Source: Xiphydria camelus (lineage: Eukaryota > Arthropoda > Insecta > Hymenoptera > Xiphydriidae). Taken from it: a DNA stretch of 64,000 bases. The translations under genes were made by a program, and so were the position numbers. Location of the stretch: assembly GCA_963678675.1 (NCBI GenBank), contig OY783193.1, positions 24,049,309 to 24,113,308 of the forward strand, read 5' to 3'. The notes below the pieces were generated by a model that was not told the DNA's origin, ran no database searches, and was given only the letters and a program-made list of their open reading frames with translations. Below, one piece after another: positions 43,726-54,660 of this stretch; the first letter of the stretch is position 1; each line of letters opens with the position of its first letter.

Positions 43726-45235
43726 CACGTTCCCTGCCACGCGCCGCCATATGGCGGCACACGAATTTCTGGGCGACACAAGAATTTCCGTTATAACTAA
43801 CCTTACCACCTGGTAGCGCGAAGTAAAACTAGTTAATAGGGTGAACACACCGGTTGTCGGACACTTAAGGGAGTTCCTACAAAAGAATACTCATAATTCT
43901 GTCAATTTCCGTACATCTTAAGGTATTTTATTATGATTGTATCCCTTTAAGTTTAAAAATACATTTTTAATTATGCAATCTTCGAAATTTTATTCCATTT
44001 ACTATTTAATGAAGGATAACCTCGAAAATATCCTTTGTACTAGTTTTCGGACATCCCGAATAAATTGTCGGACAATGTAGAACCATTTTTCGGACGGGGC
44101 ATGGAAAAGTGGTCTTTTTCGTCATAGGTAGGTACCTACTTATAATCTTCATAAACATATAAAGACGTAACTAGAAAAGTCTAAAAACTACTTTAAAAAA
44201 TACCTGAACAATACAGATAAGTTATGTACTGTAGGTGATGTTATAATAAATAAAACATATTTTAATTTAAATTTTGACGGCATATGTCGCAAATAAAATC
44301 TTTTTCGCTGCTTCATCGAAAGGCAGTCCTGGCATATCTATGCATTGATAATGGTACCATCTGGAACATTTGCTGCATCCAATGATTTTGTCTTCGTCTT
44401 CGATGTCGCTAATAAGATCTCCCAAACACAACATACATTGCACTTTTTTGTGTATGTGCTCTGTATGCTTTTTATTGTAGAGTGTCAGTATTTTCCCTAC
44501 CCGCTTTTTTGCTTGTATCGCCGGAAAAAGGTGTCTGGAAACTGGTCCGTATATTCTATGTGAGTAGTTAGTAAACAAGAACAGGGGCAATATAACATTA
44601 CGTGTGATATTTATTAGAGCAAAACGGATAAATTTTTATTACTTAGAACCTGTTTTCAGACACTTTGTCCGAAAGAGGATTTCGGCAATTTATTTAAAAC
44701 CGATTCCCCGGACATTAATTTTAACGGTCAAAAAGTAATGAAACTCAAATTTTAATGCAAAAAATGTAAAATTTACATCCATACTTACCATAAAGAACAA
44801 CTCACAATAATAAATATCAAATAACAATAATTTTATTTACTATTTCATTAAGCAGTTTCCACTAAAACTTCTGTAGCCAACCGTTGAAAATACGCCCATG
44901 TGTAAAGACGGCCATTTTAAGAATGTTTCGTTTCTATGCCTGTCACCAGAGGACCATGCAAACTCTTGTGTTAGAAACAGACAGTCTAATGAAAATGTGT
45001 GTGTCTTTGCTTAGAAGGAAAGAGATGGAAATTTACTATTTGAAAGGATTTTGTTCTATAATGTCTGACAACAGGTAGTGTCCGGCTAACTGGTGCTTTC
45101 ACCCTAGGTATTGAAAAATAACCAATACGACAAACTTTACCAAAGTTATAAGCCCGGCACGCACAGGCAGACCTGTGATTTCGGGGCCTGGCACTCGCCG
45201 GCCGAAACAGCGAAAATGCCTCGGCACGGAACGTG
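43726..45235. mobile_element. TTAA-flanked transposon (piggyBac/Kolobok-like)
   Basis: TTAA at 43722-43725 and 45236-45239 bracket the ends CACGTTCCCTGCCACG and CGGCACGGAACGTG (inverted, about 16 bp, imperfect). Exact TTAA duplication is used by piggyBac and Kolobok superfamilies. The 1.5-kb interior has one clear exon (44262-44555 minus, PHD type). A possible further exon lies on the minus strand ending at a GTAAGT donor near 44790. No complete transposase is seen. Confidence 0.7.
44262..44555 (-). pseudogene. PHD-finger C-terminal exon, one frameshift
   Basis: On the minus strand TACTAAC (a textbook branch point) is followed by CTACTCACATAG and then the exon. Open reading gives IYGPVSRHLFPAIQAKKRV and later CMLC, a 14-residue acidic linker, CSKC, WYHYQC and DMPGLPFDEAAKK. 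The last zinc pair, CDIC, is in the next frame after the A-rich AAAAAG, so one base has been lost or gained, and the exon ends RQNLN-TAA. Cys-x2-Cys...Cys-x2-Cys-x4-His-x2-Cys...Cys-x2-Cys is the C4HC3 PHD pattern. PHD/RING-like fingers terminate several transposase families, which fits the TTAA element around it. Confidence 0.65.
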
Positions 45236-45423
45236 TTAAAGTACATTTTATTTATTGAGAATTTGTATTACCTATCGAGTTATCTATCTATAAAAAGAAA
45301 TAATTATGTGGCATTTTTTTCAAAATTGTTACAACAACCCTGCGCCAAAGTACGGTCCTGTAAAGAAAATAAAGCCCAACAATTTCCGAATTCAAGCCTA
45401 AAGTATAAGTAAAACAAAAAAAA

Positions 45424-45632
45424 CAAAACGTGTAGCCGCCACGCGCGGAAGAAGTGAAACTTCAATACTGCTGGGTAGAAAAGAAAATTAAACAAGTAAT
45501 CAACAATAGTAATACCATGACATTTTTATTATACCAAGGTATTACTATTATTGATTACTTGTTTAGTTTTCTTTTCTACACAGCAGTATCGAAGTTTCAC
45601 TTCTTCCGCGCGTGGCGGCTACACGTTTTGTT
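45424..45632. mobile_element. Foldback MITE, CAAAACGTGTAGCCGCC ends
   Basis: The arms of about 95 bp contain CACGCGCGGAAGAAGTGAAA, and the loop is about 20 bp. Nearly perfect pairing suggests recent activity. Confidence 0.8.
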
Positions 45633-45939
45633 TTTTTTCTTATTTTCTTCCAAGGAACCCATCCTTGAAGTTTGTCGCAATATTAAAGAATCACCCGGTA
45701 TATTTACTTACTTGGTCCAACAAAATATTTTTTCCGCCGTAATCAAGTATACACTTATTAATTGCAAATAAACTCTTTTCTCAGTATACGAAGTAACTTT
45801 GATCGAACGAACGAAGTATTTACTAAACTGACAAATTTCTAGAAAATCATAAACGGAATCAAGGAATTTTACTTCCAAATTTGACAGTGATAAAACATTA
45901 ATCGCTGTTCTTCAGAATTTCACATACATTACAAATTCT
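45633..45939. other. No gene seen
   Basis: AT-rich sequence with no recognisable repeat or coding frame. Confidence 0.5.
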
Positions 45940-46250
45940 ATTATAGTGCTCATTACAGTGCACGCAGTTCAGGCGGTACATTTCGACAAACGAAGACTGC
46001 TTATGTATTCGCAGTCCTGCACCTTTCCCGGAAGGCTAATTACCGAACGAATTGTAATTAACCACTTCTCGCAGATAACGCTATATTTCGAATGCATTCG
46101 AAATGCATTCAGCTTTGTAAAGGAGATAAATGACGATTTCAACAGATAACCGAATATTTCGGCAAACAAAGGTTCATTCCGATTTGTCCAATAATTAACC
46201 CTTTCAGGAAAGGTGCGGGACTGCGAACTCATTAGCAGCTTGGATTCGCC
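45940..46250. repeat. Foldback remnant, GCAGTCC(C/T)GCACCTTTCC family
   Basis: GCAGTCCTGCACCTTTCCCG near 46010 pairs imperfectly with GGAAAGGTGCGGGACTGC near 46210. A short relative is at 54612-54655. Confidence 0.6.
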
Positions 46251-46318
46251 AAAATGTACCTCTTCGCTGATGGCGAGATGAACCCTAGTTTGACGAAGTA
46301 TTTATGATCGCGATGATA

Positions 46319-46660
46319 TTGGGTTGGAAAATAAGTTCGTAGCGTTTTCTTTTATTTTCTTTCATTTTACAACGATTTGTTTGCTGATCCGCAAAGTATT
46401 TATATTCATTCGAAAGAGCTCTTTCTGATCTACAAAACTGTTATAATTGTTTATTCGAATAACAATTTTTTATTATTTTTCAGACTTAGAAATTGAATAT
46501 CCAGGAGGAAAAAATCAGCATTTTCGACATATTTTTATGAAAGACTCGTCTATAACACCTTCTCCGTATACGGCAGTTTTTTGATTTCGATGAAAAGCGA
46601 AGAAAAGCAGATGTTGAAACTGCTGATTTTTGCCTCTTAGATATTCTATTTCTAAGCCAG
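46319..46660 (+). mobile_element. Mariner element, 5-prime end and decayed transposase start
   Basis: TTGGGTTGGAAAATAAGTTC is a classic mariner TIR. About 150 bp later, in frame, come LEIEYPGGKNQHFRHIF and, after indels, FDFDEKRRKADVETADFCL. These resemble the first helix of mariner transposases (KxHFRHIxL...) but are badly decayed. The 3-prime end is absent and Helitron-like sequence follows. Confidence 0.65.
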
Positions 46661-46665
46661 AAAAG

Positions 46666-47060
46666 TCAATATATATAATAAAAGAAAGTGTGGTTAGTCT
46701 GTACGTTCCAATAAAACTCTGGAACTGCTAATCGTAGCCCCACGGGGGTTATAGGGTATGATAGCCCTACATTCCCCATCGATGAAGAAGTTTTTGTTTT
46801 GGAATTGCAGGGGTTGGTTCAGAAGATATAGGGGTAAAAGGGTGCCGCCTACCAATGGACTTCTTCCAGCGACTATCTCAAGTGTTTATAGTGTCATAAC
46901 ATTTTCAAAAATATCGCGGACTCTTCCAAAATGTTCAAGAATATTCTAGATTGTTCTGAAATGTTTCAGAAAGTTTTAGAATGTCCCAGAATATTCTACA
47001 AAGTTCTGAAATATTCTAGAATGCTCCAGAACTTTCTAGAAAGTTCTAAAATGTTTTCGG
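46666..47060 (+). mobile_element. Helitron-like fragment carrying a heat-shock-element array
   Basis: TCAATATATATAATAAAAGA with AAGTGTGGTTAGTCTGTACG resembles the TC(TATATATA)AAAAG 5-prime ends of arthropod Helitron/Helentron elements. No Rep/helicase coding or 3-prime CTRR hairpin is identified, so the class is tentative. The last 120 bp are the HSE array. Confidence 0.45.
46933..47050. promoter_or_regulatory. Array of heat-shock elements (alternating TTC and GAA)
   Basis: The region is built of nGAAn/nTTCn units in 5-bp register. 46934-46946 is a perfect three-unit site (TTCAAGAATATTC). 47014-47046 has seven consecutive units with one imperfect, starting TTCTAGAATGCTCCAGAAC. HSF trimers bind three or more such units. 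No gene lies immediately downstream in the window. Confidence 0.65.
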
Positions 47061-47278
47061 GCCTAAAGAATTTTTAAATTCGTTGAATGTGCCAGGGATG
47101 CCTTTGCACTGTTTGAGATTAAAAAAAGAATTAAGAAGAAAGATGAAGAGTAGATCCCCTCGAGGTCGTAAATCTGGAAGACACTACTGCGTGATACGTC
47201 TAGTGACCGAAAACGTGGAGAGGTGGATTTAAACCGTATCGGTTAGTTGATTGATTTAACACTGCACTCACAATATTC

Positions 47279-47428
47279 CCAGATGGAAAAGTGCCACAGG
47301 ATTACTGCAGTGTCGCCAATATACCGCCAAAGTCAATGCAGACTTTGTTGAAGCACGTCGTGTCGGTAAAACCTGATATTTCTACCGTGGCATTGTACCG
47401 CAATTCTGGAGGAACTTTTCTATCTGGT
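47279..47428. mobile_element. MITE, CCAGATGGAAAAGT ends
   Basis: CCAGATGGAAAAGTGCCACA and GGAACTTTTCTATCTGG are the ends. The internal sequence is shared with 51056-51809, which has another MITE nested in it. Confidence 0.7.
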
Positions 47429-48232
47429 GATTATATTGGATTCAAAGAGATGCAGTAATTCCGTGATGTAGCCGTGGTTTACAATTAGATACACTGCGAG
47501 GTTGTTTGACCGACGTACAGATTAGATCTAGATTAACGCGTTACTTAGATTGCGATAATAGTGATCGGTAAGAAATGACGTAGAAGTCCCCTTTGCGACG
47601 GGGAATACATAATTTGCGAGGCTGGCTCGCGCGACGGCCTCGCGATCCAGCCTCGCAAAGTCGACACATGGCGTTAGTCAACAGTTAGTAGGCAGTGGCT
47701 CAGTCGTGAGCGGTAGAATGGAGAATGGTGGAGAGCGGTGGGATTGGGCAGAGTCGAGAGGGGTGTAATGGGGCAGGGTCGAGATCGCTGTGTGAGTGAG
47801 GCACGTACGGAAGCGCTGGAGTGTCTGGGTTTCGTTACGGTTTTTTCGTTGCATCGAGCGCGGTTTTAGTACCCTCAGCAAAGAAGTTTCACTTCAAAAC
47901 GCTCCTGAGTAAGGAATACCTTAGAGGCGAAAGGACCTAAACGAATGCACTAACACGCTTGCACACATACACACTCATACACTCTTGTGGCAACCAAGAG
48001 ATCGCCGCGCCTCTGGCAAGCAAAAGCTAGAAACGCCATATAGAAGCGGAAGAAACTTATTATAATCACATTCTTCAGACTGGAAAATTTCAATAAATAA
48101 TTTTGATTAGTTTCTCGAGTTTGTGTCCTGGATTGAAGAAATAAATTATTACAACGACCCTTATGTATTCGCACGCCAGCGAGCTAGAGTACCTATGTAT
48201 ACAGAGATAGTACGAAGATGGAGTACTTAGGG
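47429..48232. other. GC-rich block with hairpin, no gene recognised
   Basis: 47605-47655 is a CG-rich hairpin (TGCGAGGCTGG...CCAGCCTCGCA). 47660-47900 is G-rich on the plus strand and resembles an untranslated leader but has no convincing frame. The remainder is unassigned. Confidence 0.4.
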
Positions 48233-48352
48233 AATGTGTGAGTACGAGTGAGATCACACGGTGACGGCATAAGAGCCTCTCCGTGCACATAATTCTCTGG
48301 ACAAGCTCGGGACAGAAAGGCTCTTATACCGTCACCGTGTATTCTCACTCGC
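48233..48352. repeat. Foldback, GTGTGAGTACGAGTGAGA ends
   Basis: CACGGTGACGGCATAAGAGCC pairs with GGCTCTTATACCGTCACCGTG, and the outer bases TGAGTACGAGTGAG pair with CTCACTCGCACTCA. The loop is about 35 bp. Confidence 0.7.
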
Positions 48353-48715
48353 ACTCATACGTTCCCTGGGTATACCATCCTGGTATTGACAGGGTATATA
48401 GATTACGCGCGCGGTGTATTTTATATCTTAGCATAAAATTATTTAGCATAGGTATGGGAGGTAAAATGAGCTGTTGGACAAGATAAGAAAACTAGGGTTA
48501 TTTCAACCATTTATAATATTATTATAGCAAAAATGCTGCCTTGGCCTTTTAGATTGTGCAGCTCTTTATTGCCGAAATTCGAAGATTCTGTATTACGATT
48601 CTTTTCGCCAGTGCTCGGCAACGTATCGTCCTGACGACCTCGCTCGCATAGAAAGGCTTTGCCCGAGTGTCGGCTATACTTGCAATATAGCAGTGCTTCT
48701 TGCTGCTGTCGCAAA
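48353..48715. other. No gene seen
   Basis: Apparently single-copy sequence with no frame or repeat match. Confidence 0.45.
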
Positions 48716-49262
48716 TCAATAATCTTGGTCGAGATTATCGAATTAATAAAACCGTCCGACCGTCCGACCGACCCTCCGACCGAGAGTATCTATACAGGAA
48801 TTGGAACGCCTTCGCGTTCAATAGTCAATAGTCAATACGAGATTTTGTGGCATTTCTTACTTTCGCCACTGGTCTGCTGGTGTCGCCACCGTCCGGCCTT
48901 CATACTCACGTACACTTCCCTTTGTCGCGACGACCTGCGACCAGTCGGTATTTGTACAAAGCCCAGCCGACCAAGCCCAGCCGACGGTAAATTTCAAGGT
49001 CCCTGTGACTGTGCGGTTCTGCTCGGGTCGGGAAATCATATACGTATGTACGAAGGCTCGCAGACTGGAACGCGCTGTCCGTACAAGGCTTTAAAGAACG
49101 CTCCGTACTGCTTCGTACACCAATACAGTGAGCGTATAGTAGGCATGTTCGTTCATCTCGGCGTAAAGCGAGCAGCGAGAACCCGTGTATCTTTATGTCT
49201 GCCCTCTCAACCCCTCAATTTTTACAACGAATTTTCTCAATAAATGTATGTATGGTTATAAC
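48716..49262. repeat. Family G, copy 3 (one arm)
   Basis: This carries the GTCGAGATTATCGAATTAAT start, the CCGACCG run, GGTCCCTGTGACTGTGCGGT and the S-like GGTTATAACCA end. The 194-codon frame over it (48659-49243) has no recognisable domain and is not kept intact in the other G copies. Confidence 0.7.
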
Positions 49263-49265
49263 CAA

Positions 49266-49525
49266 AAAATGATCGTCTTTTTGTTCTAATAACTTTATTT
49301 AACCGAATATACCCACATCACTTCCACGCAATATTGTTCTGCCAGATGTTAAAACATCAATTATTTAGATATGTCTGCCTTGCAATCACATACTATTTCA
49401 CATGGTTGGAAGGAAGAGATATCAAATTGATGTGTTTTAACATCTGGCAGAACAATGTTGCGTGGAAGTGATGTGGGTATATTCGGTTAAATAAAGTTAT
49501 TAGAACAAAAAGACGATCATTTTTT
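49266..49525. mobile_element. Foldback, AAATGATCGTCTTTTTGTTC ends
   Basis: The arms of about 100 bp contain CCACATCACTTCCACGCAA and TGTTCTGCCAGATGTTA. A further single arm follows at 49538-49600, and a short one at 49795-49825. Confidence 0.75.
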
Positions 49526-50508
49526 AAATAATGGTCGGTAACCGAATACACCCACATCACTTCCACGCAACATTGTTCTGCCAGATGTTTACACATCTAT
49601 TGCAAGTTAGAATGACTAACTCGTTTTTAGTTTTTTCCCACCTACCGTACCTCCACTAGCATTTTTCGCGAGATTCCTATATAAATTCCGCATAAAGTAC
49701 CTTGAGTTTGTGAGGGGACATTTTCGACGCAAGTTGGGAAGAATGGGAATGAAATTTTAATTTTGGAATGCCGCGATGTTTGTATACGAAAATGTAGCGT
49801 GGAAGTGATGTGGGTATAATCGGTGAAAGGAAAATATGAAAACCAAAAATCGAAGTGTGTGAAAAAATTCTACAGGGTGAAGTGTAGTTGTTGTGTATTC
49901 ATATTTCATTTGTACATGACAATCATTTCTGTAGTAATTTGTAGTTTGAACTGGTGAAATGAAATAGTGATTAATAATGTACAGGAATTGAAAAGAAGAG
50001 TAGGGCAGAATACATGAGAAACTATGGACAAAAAGAAATGTGAGGAGGAACATAAGAACGCAGCACGACATGAGGCGGTTGTAATTGCGAGGTTGTTGTA
50101 ACCAAATGGAGAGACTATTCTGTCAATCGTTTGGTGATTTCAACGTAAAGTGTAATTGTCCTGCATATACCAGTTATTAATACTTTGAAGGATAAGTTGA
50201 AACTTGATATGGGTTTATGTACCGTATTTTTTTAGCTATCATAAACCAATTATATCCACTAAACTATAGAAGTCACGAATTGGTATCTAGTTTTATTAGA
50301 AATCGTAGTGAAACCGTTGTTATACACTGAAAATAGTATAAAGAACGTACGTTCTGGAGATAGAAGCGTCTAACATTGGAATGGTGATTTTATGAAGAAT
50401 GGAAAGCACTCACCGTTATTCTGAAATTCACGATTTCGAGGTTAGACGCTCCGATCTCTCGAATTGATACCGACTCTAGGTAATAGCCGACTCGACTTGT
50501 ACCGGTAT
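49526..50508. other. Mostly unassigned, with a G remnant at the right
   Basis: 49630-50350 shows no gene or repeat. 50355-50508 is half of family G (AAGCGTCTAACATTGGAAT to ACTCGACTTGTACCGG) and forms the left flank of element A. Confidence 0.5.
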
Positions 50509-50780
50509 CCCCAATAGCAAAGCGTGCAGTTAAGCCGTAGTGCACGGTAGACGCACGCAGTGCTGACAGCCTGTGGCTCCACCGTGACTACACCGTGCAG
50601 TTTCTTCGTGGAGTTGCACAGCGTGAGCGCACGGTGTCTGCACGGTGAATGTTCTGGTGCTCTGGGCGGGAAGTCACAACGTTTTCACTCAGTACAATCA
50701 CTGTGTTTGAACTTTTTTTGCACCACGTGCCCAACACCTTGTGAAGGCACAGTGAATGCACGGTGCCTTCACCCATCTTT
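50509..50780. repeat. Subterminal CACNGTG array of element A, left end
   Basis: CACCGTG, CACGGTG, CACTGTG and CACAGTG occur seven times in 272 bp, against about 0.07 expected by chance. The words are palindromic around the central base. They are probably transposase-binding subterminal repeats, as in hAT and CACTA elements. Matching arrays lie at 53815-54054, 55509-55705 and 59560-59744. Confidence 0.75.
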
Positions 50781-51055
50781 TATAATAAATTATTTGCAAA
50801 TTTAACAAAAATATGGACTTATAGTGGTTAAAAATAATTTACAAATTAAACAAGTAATTTTATTTGTTTATCTTGACCACAATAGAGTCTCTAAATATGT
50901 GAAAAGTCAATTAAATCATAAAAGTAGTAGCACGTGGACTTCAGTTGCGTTCCAAACCTCAAAGTATTTGCAACTACGTAAAAGATGCGAAATTCCTTTT
51001 TTCAATAAGATTTTATGCAACTGTATAAGTAACACGTAAAAATTGTGTTCGTAGC

Positions 51056-51809
51056 CCAGATAGAAAAGTCTGCCACAGGATTAGTGCAATGCCGCCAATA
51101 TATCGCCTGTCGCGTATGCAACTACATACATACATAGATTAGATCTTAAGATTATATAGCGGTAAAATTCAAAATATTCTATACTAATTCTAGGATGCTC
51201 GGGAAAAAGAGTACAAGACAAAAAAGGGTATTACTCAGAAAACACCTTTTTGTTTATATTGAAACACAAACTGTTGAGAGGGAGAAAAAATGTATAAAAT
51301 GAAAATAACACTTCTCATAAGAACCGTTAAATGCATGTAGCACACAAATATCTCTAGGAACGTAGAAGAAAGCGACTTATCTCATATTGACCATTTTTTG
51401 ACTTATAAGTACTCTTTTTCCCGGGCATCCTATAATTTAGGGCTGCTATTCTATCGAGAAATAACGAGCGAATAAACGGAATTCGACACAATGATTCGTA
51501 CCATTTATTAGTATCCCAGTCATAAATACATCGCCAATTTATAGCTAATCTCGGGATCTGCAAAACGGCATATTTCGGTGAATGTAAGTCTTTACAGTGA
51601 GTGCAGTGTTCAGTTTATTCGTTATCCATTTCCGAACCTTTGAAGCAGAGTGCTTTAGCGCTCCACGGGCGCGGACCCGCCATCTATAAACGATCTAGAC
51701 CGGCTCGGTACGTAACACGCCAAAGTTGAGTTGAGCACGTCGTGTCGATAGAATCTAATATTCCTACCGTGGCATTCTACCGTAATTCTGAAGGATTCTT
51801 TTCTATCTG
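51056..51809. mobile_element. CCAGATAGAAAAGT element with nested MITE 51192-51431
   Basis: The outer element matches 47279-47428. Inside, AGGATGCTCGGGAAAAAGAG at 51192 pairs with CTCTTTTTCCCGGGCATCCT ending 51431. This shows at least two insertion events after A (or within the sequence A carries). Confidence 0.7.
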
Positions 51810-52065
51810 AGAGGAGTAGTATGTAAAGCAGTTTTATAAAAAAGGTACGGGTTTCTAAAAATATCACTAAATTAATTAATAAATCGTAGTAAATGTAGTA
51901 CTACAGAGAAATTGAGGTTATGTGAAAAATTTAGTTGGCCATTTGTTTGTAATTTTACGTATTTATTATAATTGGTTTTAAAAATCTGTACTCTTTGGTT
52001 TGTCTTATGACATTATTGAATTCATTTTTTTTTCTCATTCCCAATTGTACTTTTTTCTTTGTTAG

Positions 52066-52221
52066 GATCTTGACGAAACTGGAGCTTCCAATTTTGACGA
52101 GTTGGAGAGAACAGCAGAGAATCGTCGCACTTCAGGCGCCTCGGATGATGACACCACAGAAGAGAAGGAAGAAGATTTCACTGATGTGGATATGTGTGTG
52201 AATGACGGATACCCCGAGTAA
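52066..52221 (+). CDS. Orphan C-terminal exon, acidic, inside element A
   Basis: TTTTTTCTTTGTTAG at 52051-52065 is a strong acceptor. The exon then reads 51 codons to TAA: DLDETGASNFDELERTAEN, RRTSGASDDDTTEEKEEDF, then TDVDMCVNDGYPE. There is no ATG at the start, so it is an internal-to-last exon. Composition and codon structure look protein-coding, and it is single-copy in the window. It resembles an acidic, phosphorylatable C-terminal tail of a host protein that I cannot name. It is likely a captured exon; no other exon of the same gene was found in the window. Confidence 0.5.
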   Translation, partial: DLDETGASNFDELERTAENRRTSGASDDDTTEEKEEDFTDVDMCVNDGYPE

Positions 52222-52230
52222 TCACAAGAA

Positions 52231-53055
52231 GATACTTACTGTCAATAGGATCTATTGCCTTCACCGTTAGTCTCATCAAATTTTCAAAAATTCGGTAATG
52301 TTGAACTACAAAAATAATCAACATAGGAATAAATCTATATCTCTCGATTACCGTAACTTTGACGACATCCACATTTTTTGTATTGTTTCCATTACAGTTA
52401 GATTCATATAAAAAAGTACATATTTTAATGATTCTTGCAAGAAATAATTCATACCTCGGAAGAAAGTATTTCATCGGGGCAGCCTATAAAATTTCTCTCA
52501 TTTCTCTTCTTTTTTCTTTCGATTCGAAGTCTGCTTTATTCAACGGAAGGATTCATCACTACCTATCGGAGTAATTTTTATCTCTTCTCGAGTTTCTGGA
52601 AAATGTGCTATAACTTTTAAACACACTGTTGCAAGAATCATTGAAATATGTACTTTTATACGAATAATTTATACCCTCGAAGAAAGTATTTCACCGGGAC
52701 AGCATATAAATTTTTCTCAGTTCTCTTCTTTTTTCTTTCGATTCGAAGTCTGCTTTATTCAACGGAAGGATTCATCGCTACCTATCGGAGTAATTTTTCT
52801 CTCTTCTCGAGTTTCTGGAAAATGTGCTATAACATTTAACCACACTGTTGCAAGAATCATTGAAATATGTACTTTTATACGAATCTAACTGTAATGGAAA
52901 CAATACAAAAAATGTGGATGTCGTCAAAGCTATAGTGATCGATAGATATATGTTTATCCCTATGTTGATCATTTTTGTAGTTCAACATTACCGAATTTTT
53001 GAAAATTTGATGAGACTAACGGCGAAGGCAATAGATCCTATTGATAGTAAGTATA
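52231..53055. repeat. Foldback with internal tandem duplication in element A
   Basis: The arms 52231-52440 and 52849-53055 (TACTTACTGTCAATAGGATC and its partner) enclose two direct copies of a 215-bp unit. The units start near 52445 and 52661 and share AACGGAAGGATTCATC and TCTCGAGTTTCTGGAAAATG. Confidence 0.75.
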
Positions 53056-53089
53056 TTTTTTTAGTATTAATGAAATTTCATTGAAACCG

Positions 53090-53337
53090 ATCTGAATTTG
53101 CTGACGATGCCAACACCTGCGGATGACTACGCATGCGTATTCACGCTTCTCCGGTGATTCTATTAGACGAGGAGACCCACAGGGGTGTTCATGCAAAACT
53201 CGCAATTTTGCTATGGTCTAATTGAGGAGCAAGTTATTAAAACGCATTATGTCCTTTCGGAGTATTGAAATCAATACTCCGAAAGGACATAATGCATTTT
53301 AATAACTAGCCCCTCAATTGATCGCGGACATACGGAA
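53090..53337. mobile_element. Family P foldback fragment with nested palindrome
   Basis: This matches one arm of the P elements at 54182 and 54661 (GCATGCGTATTCACGCTTCT). It is split by a perfect-looking palindrome at about 53223-53319 (TTGAGGAGCAAGTTATTAAA...TTTAATAACTAGCCCCTCAA). Confidence 0.7.
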
Positions 53338-54181
53338 TGAAAATTGAAGTTTAAAATGTGTAAAATTATTAACATTATCTCTAGTATTAGACAAACATTC
53401 ATATGACCCATTTTTTATTGTATTTATGTTTAATTGTGGAAAATGAATGAGAAAAGTAGGTAAAGTACAGCAATTATATACTTTGAAAATTGCGAATATT
53501 GTAAAAACCGTTAAGTTCATGAAAATTCAATAAGAGAACGCTTTTGAAGAATTTTCAATTCTTTCGAAAATAGTCTTCGTAAATTCGCAATATTATTATA
53601 CTTGCAATTTTATTAACATTAAACTTTTGTATTTAACCTATTTCTCCCATTCATTACAAAACTTTCTATGTACAAACCTTTATGGAGTAACCGACGTTTA
53701 TTGTTTTATAAATAAAAGCAAACATAAATTTGAAACGCATTTTCAATTCATTTAGTCGATAATTTTTAAAAATTATGTACCTAACCTAAAATAGTATACA
53801 TTCACAATAATGCCACCAATGTCGTCACAGTGCAAGCACTGTGCCGTCACCCCGTGCATTTTCTTTTCCTAAAGTTCACCCCATGTGCACTTGACCAAGC
53901 ACTGTGCTGTTACGGTGCCTGCACGTAGTGTCGGCACCGCGTGCAGGCACAGTACCTACAAACTGGACATGCACCTTGGTCGCACCGCGCTAAATTTCAA
54001 GTGCACCGCGTGCAGTCACAGTGCAGCCACGGTGGCTCCACTGTGCTATTGGGGCTGTGACGTTCCGTCACGGTTTCATGGAACGACAGTTCTTTGGACA
54101 AGTCTACATGAAGCGACAACCATCATAGTTTCCGCTAAGGAACGCGGGGTGTTCAAAGGACTCTCAAATTCAAAGCTCGTG

Positions 54182-54501
54182 TACCGTATGTCCGCGATCA
54201 TTTGAACCATAGGAAAATTGCGAGTTTTGCATGAGCACCCCTTTGGGTCTCCTCGTCCAATAGAATCACCGGAGAAGCGTGAATGCGCATGCGTAGTCAT
54301 CCGCGAGTGTGGCGTCGTCAGCAAGTTCAGATCGATTATTTCGATAACCGATCTGAACTTGCTGACGACGCCACACTCGCGGATGACTACGCATGCGCAT
54401 TCACGCTTCTCCGGTGATTCTATTGGACAAGGAGACCCAAAGGGGTGCTCATGCAAAACTCGCAATTTTCCTATGGTTCAAATGATCGCGGACATACGGT
54501 A
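54182..54501. mobile_element. Family P foldback MITE, near-perfect palindrome
   Basis: TACCGTATGTCCGCGATCAT and its complement are the ends. The arms of about 150 bp contain GGAGAAGCGTGAATGCGCAT, and the centre is near 54340. The frames 54076-54465 (minus) and 54218-54571 (plus) encode the same peptide because of the palindrome. Confidence 0.85.
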
Positions 54502-54660
54502 TTACAAATTCTCGCTATTAGCATATTTCTTTGCGTATACTCTAGTAGAACAAAGGTCACTCGAGGGATAAGATGGGATATGATAAGGCCAAGCAGGGGG
54601 CTGGAATGTGCTCGCAGTCCCGTACCTTTCGCGGAAGGCTAATTGCCGGACGATTCCTAG

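Larger units (their letters stand above)
50509..54054. mobile_element. Element A: CCCCAATAGCA-ended transposon with captured exon
   Basis: CCCCAATAGCA at the left and TGCTATTGGGG at the right are inverted. Both ends, about 260 and 240 bp, are packed with CACNGTG words (7 left, 6 right by eye). The interior holds a MITE pair (51056-51809), an acidic coding exon (52066-52221), a foldback with internal direct repeats (52231-53055) and a family P foldback (53090-53337). No transposase is recognised. The flanks show no clear target duplication. It shares end structure with element B (55509-59744), so both belong to one family. Confidence 0.7.

Noticed and set aside
48659..49243. 194-codon frame
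   Set aside because: It lies in family G repeat, has no recognisable domain, and is not open in the other G copies.
54076..54571. Frames of 129 and 117 codons on opposite strands with the same peptide
   Set aside because: The sequence is a near-perfect palindrome (family P MITE), so the identical peptides are a mirror effect.
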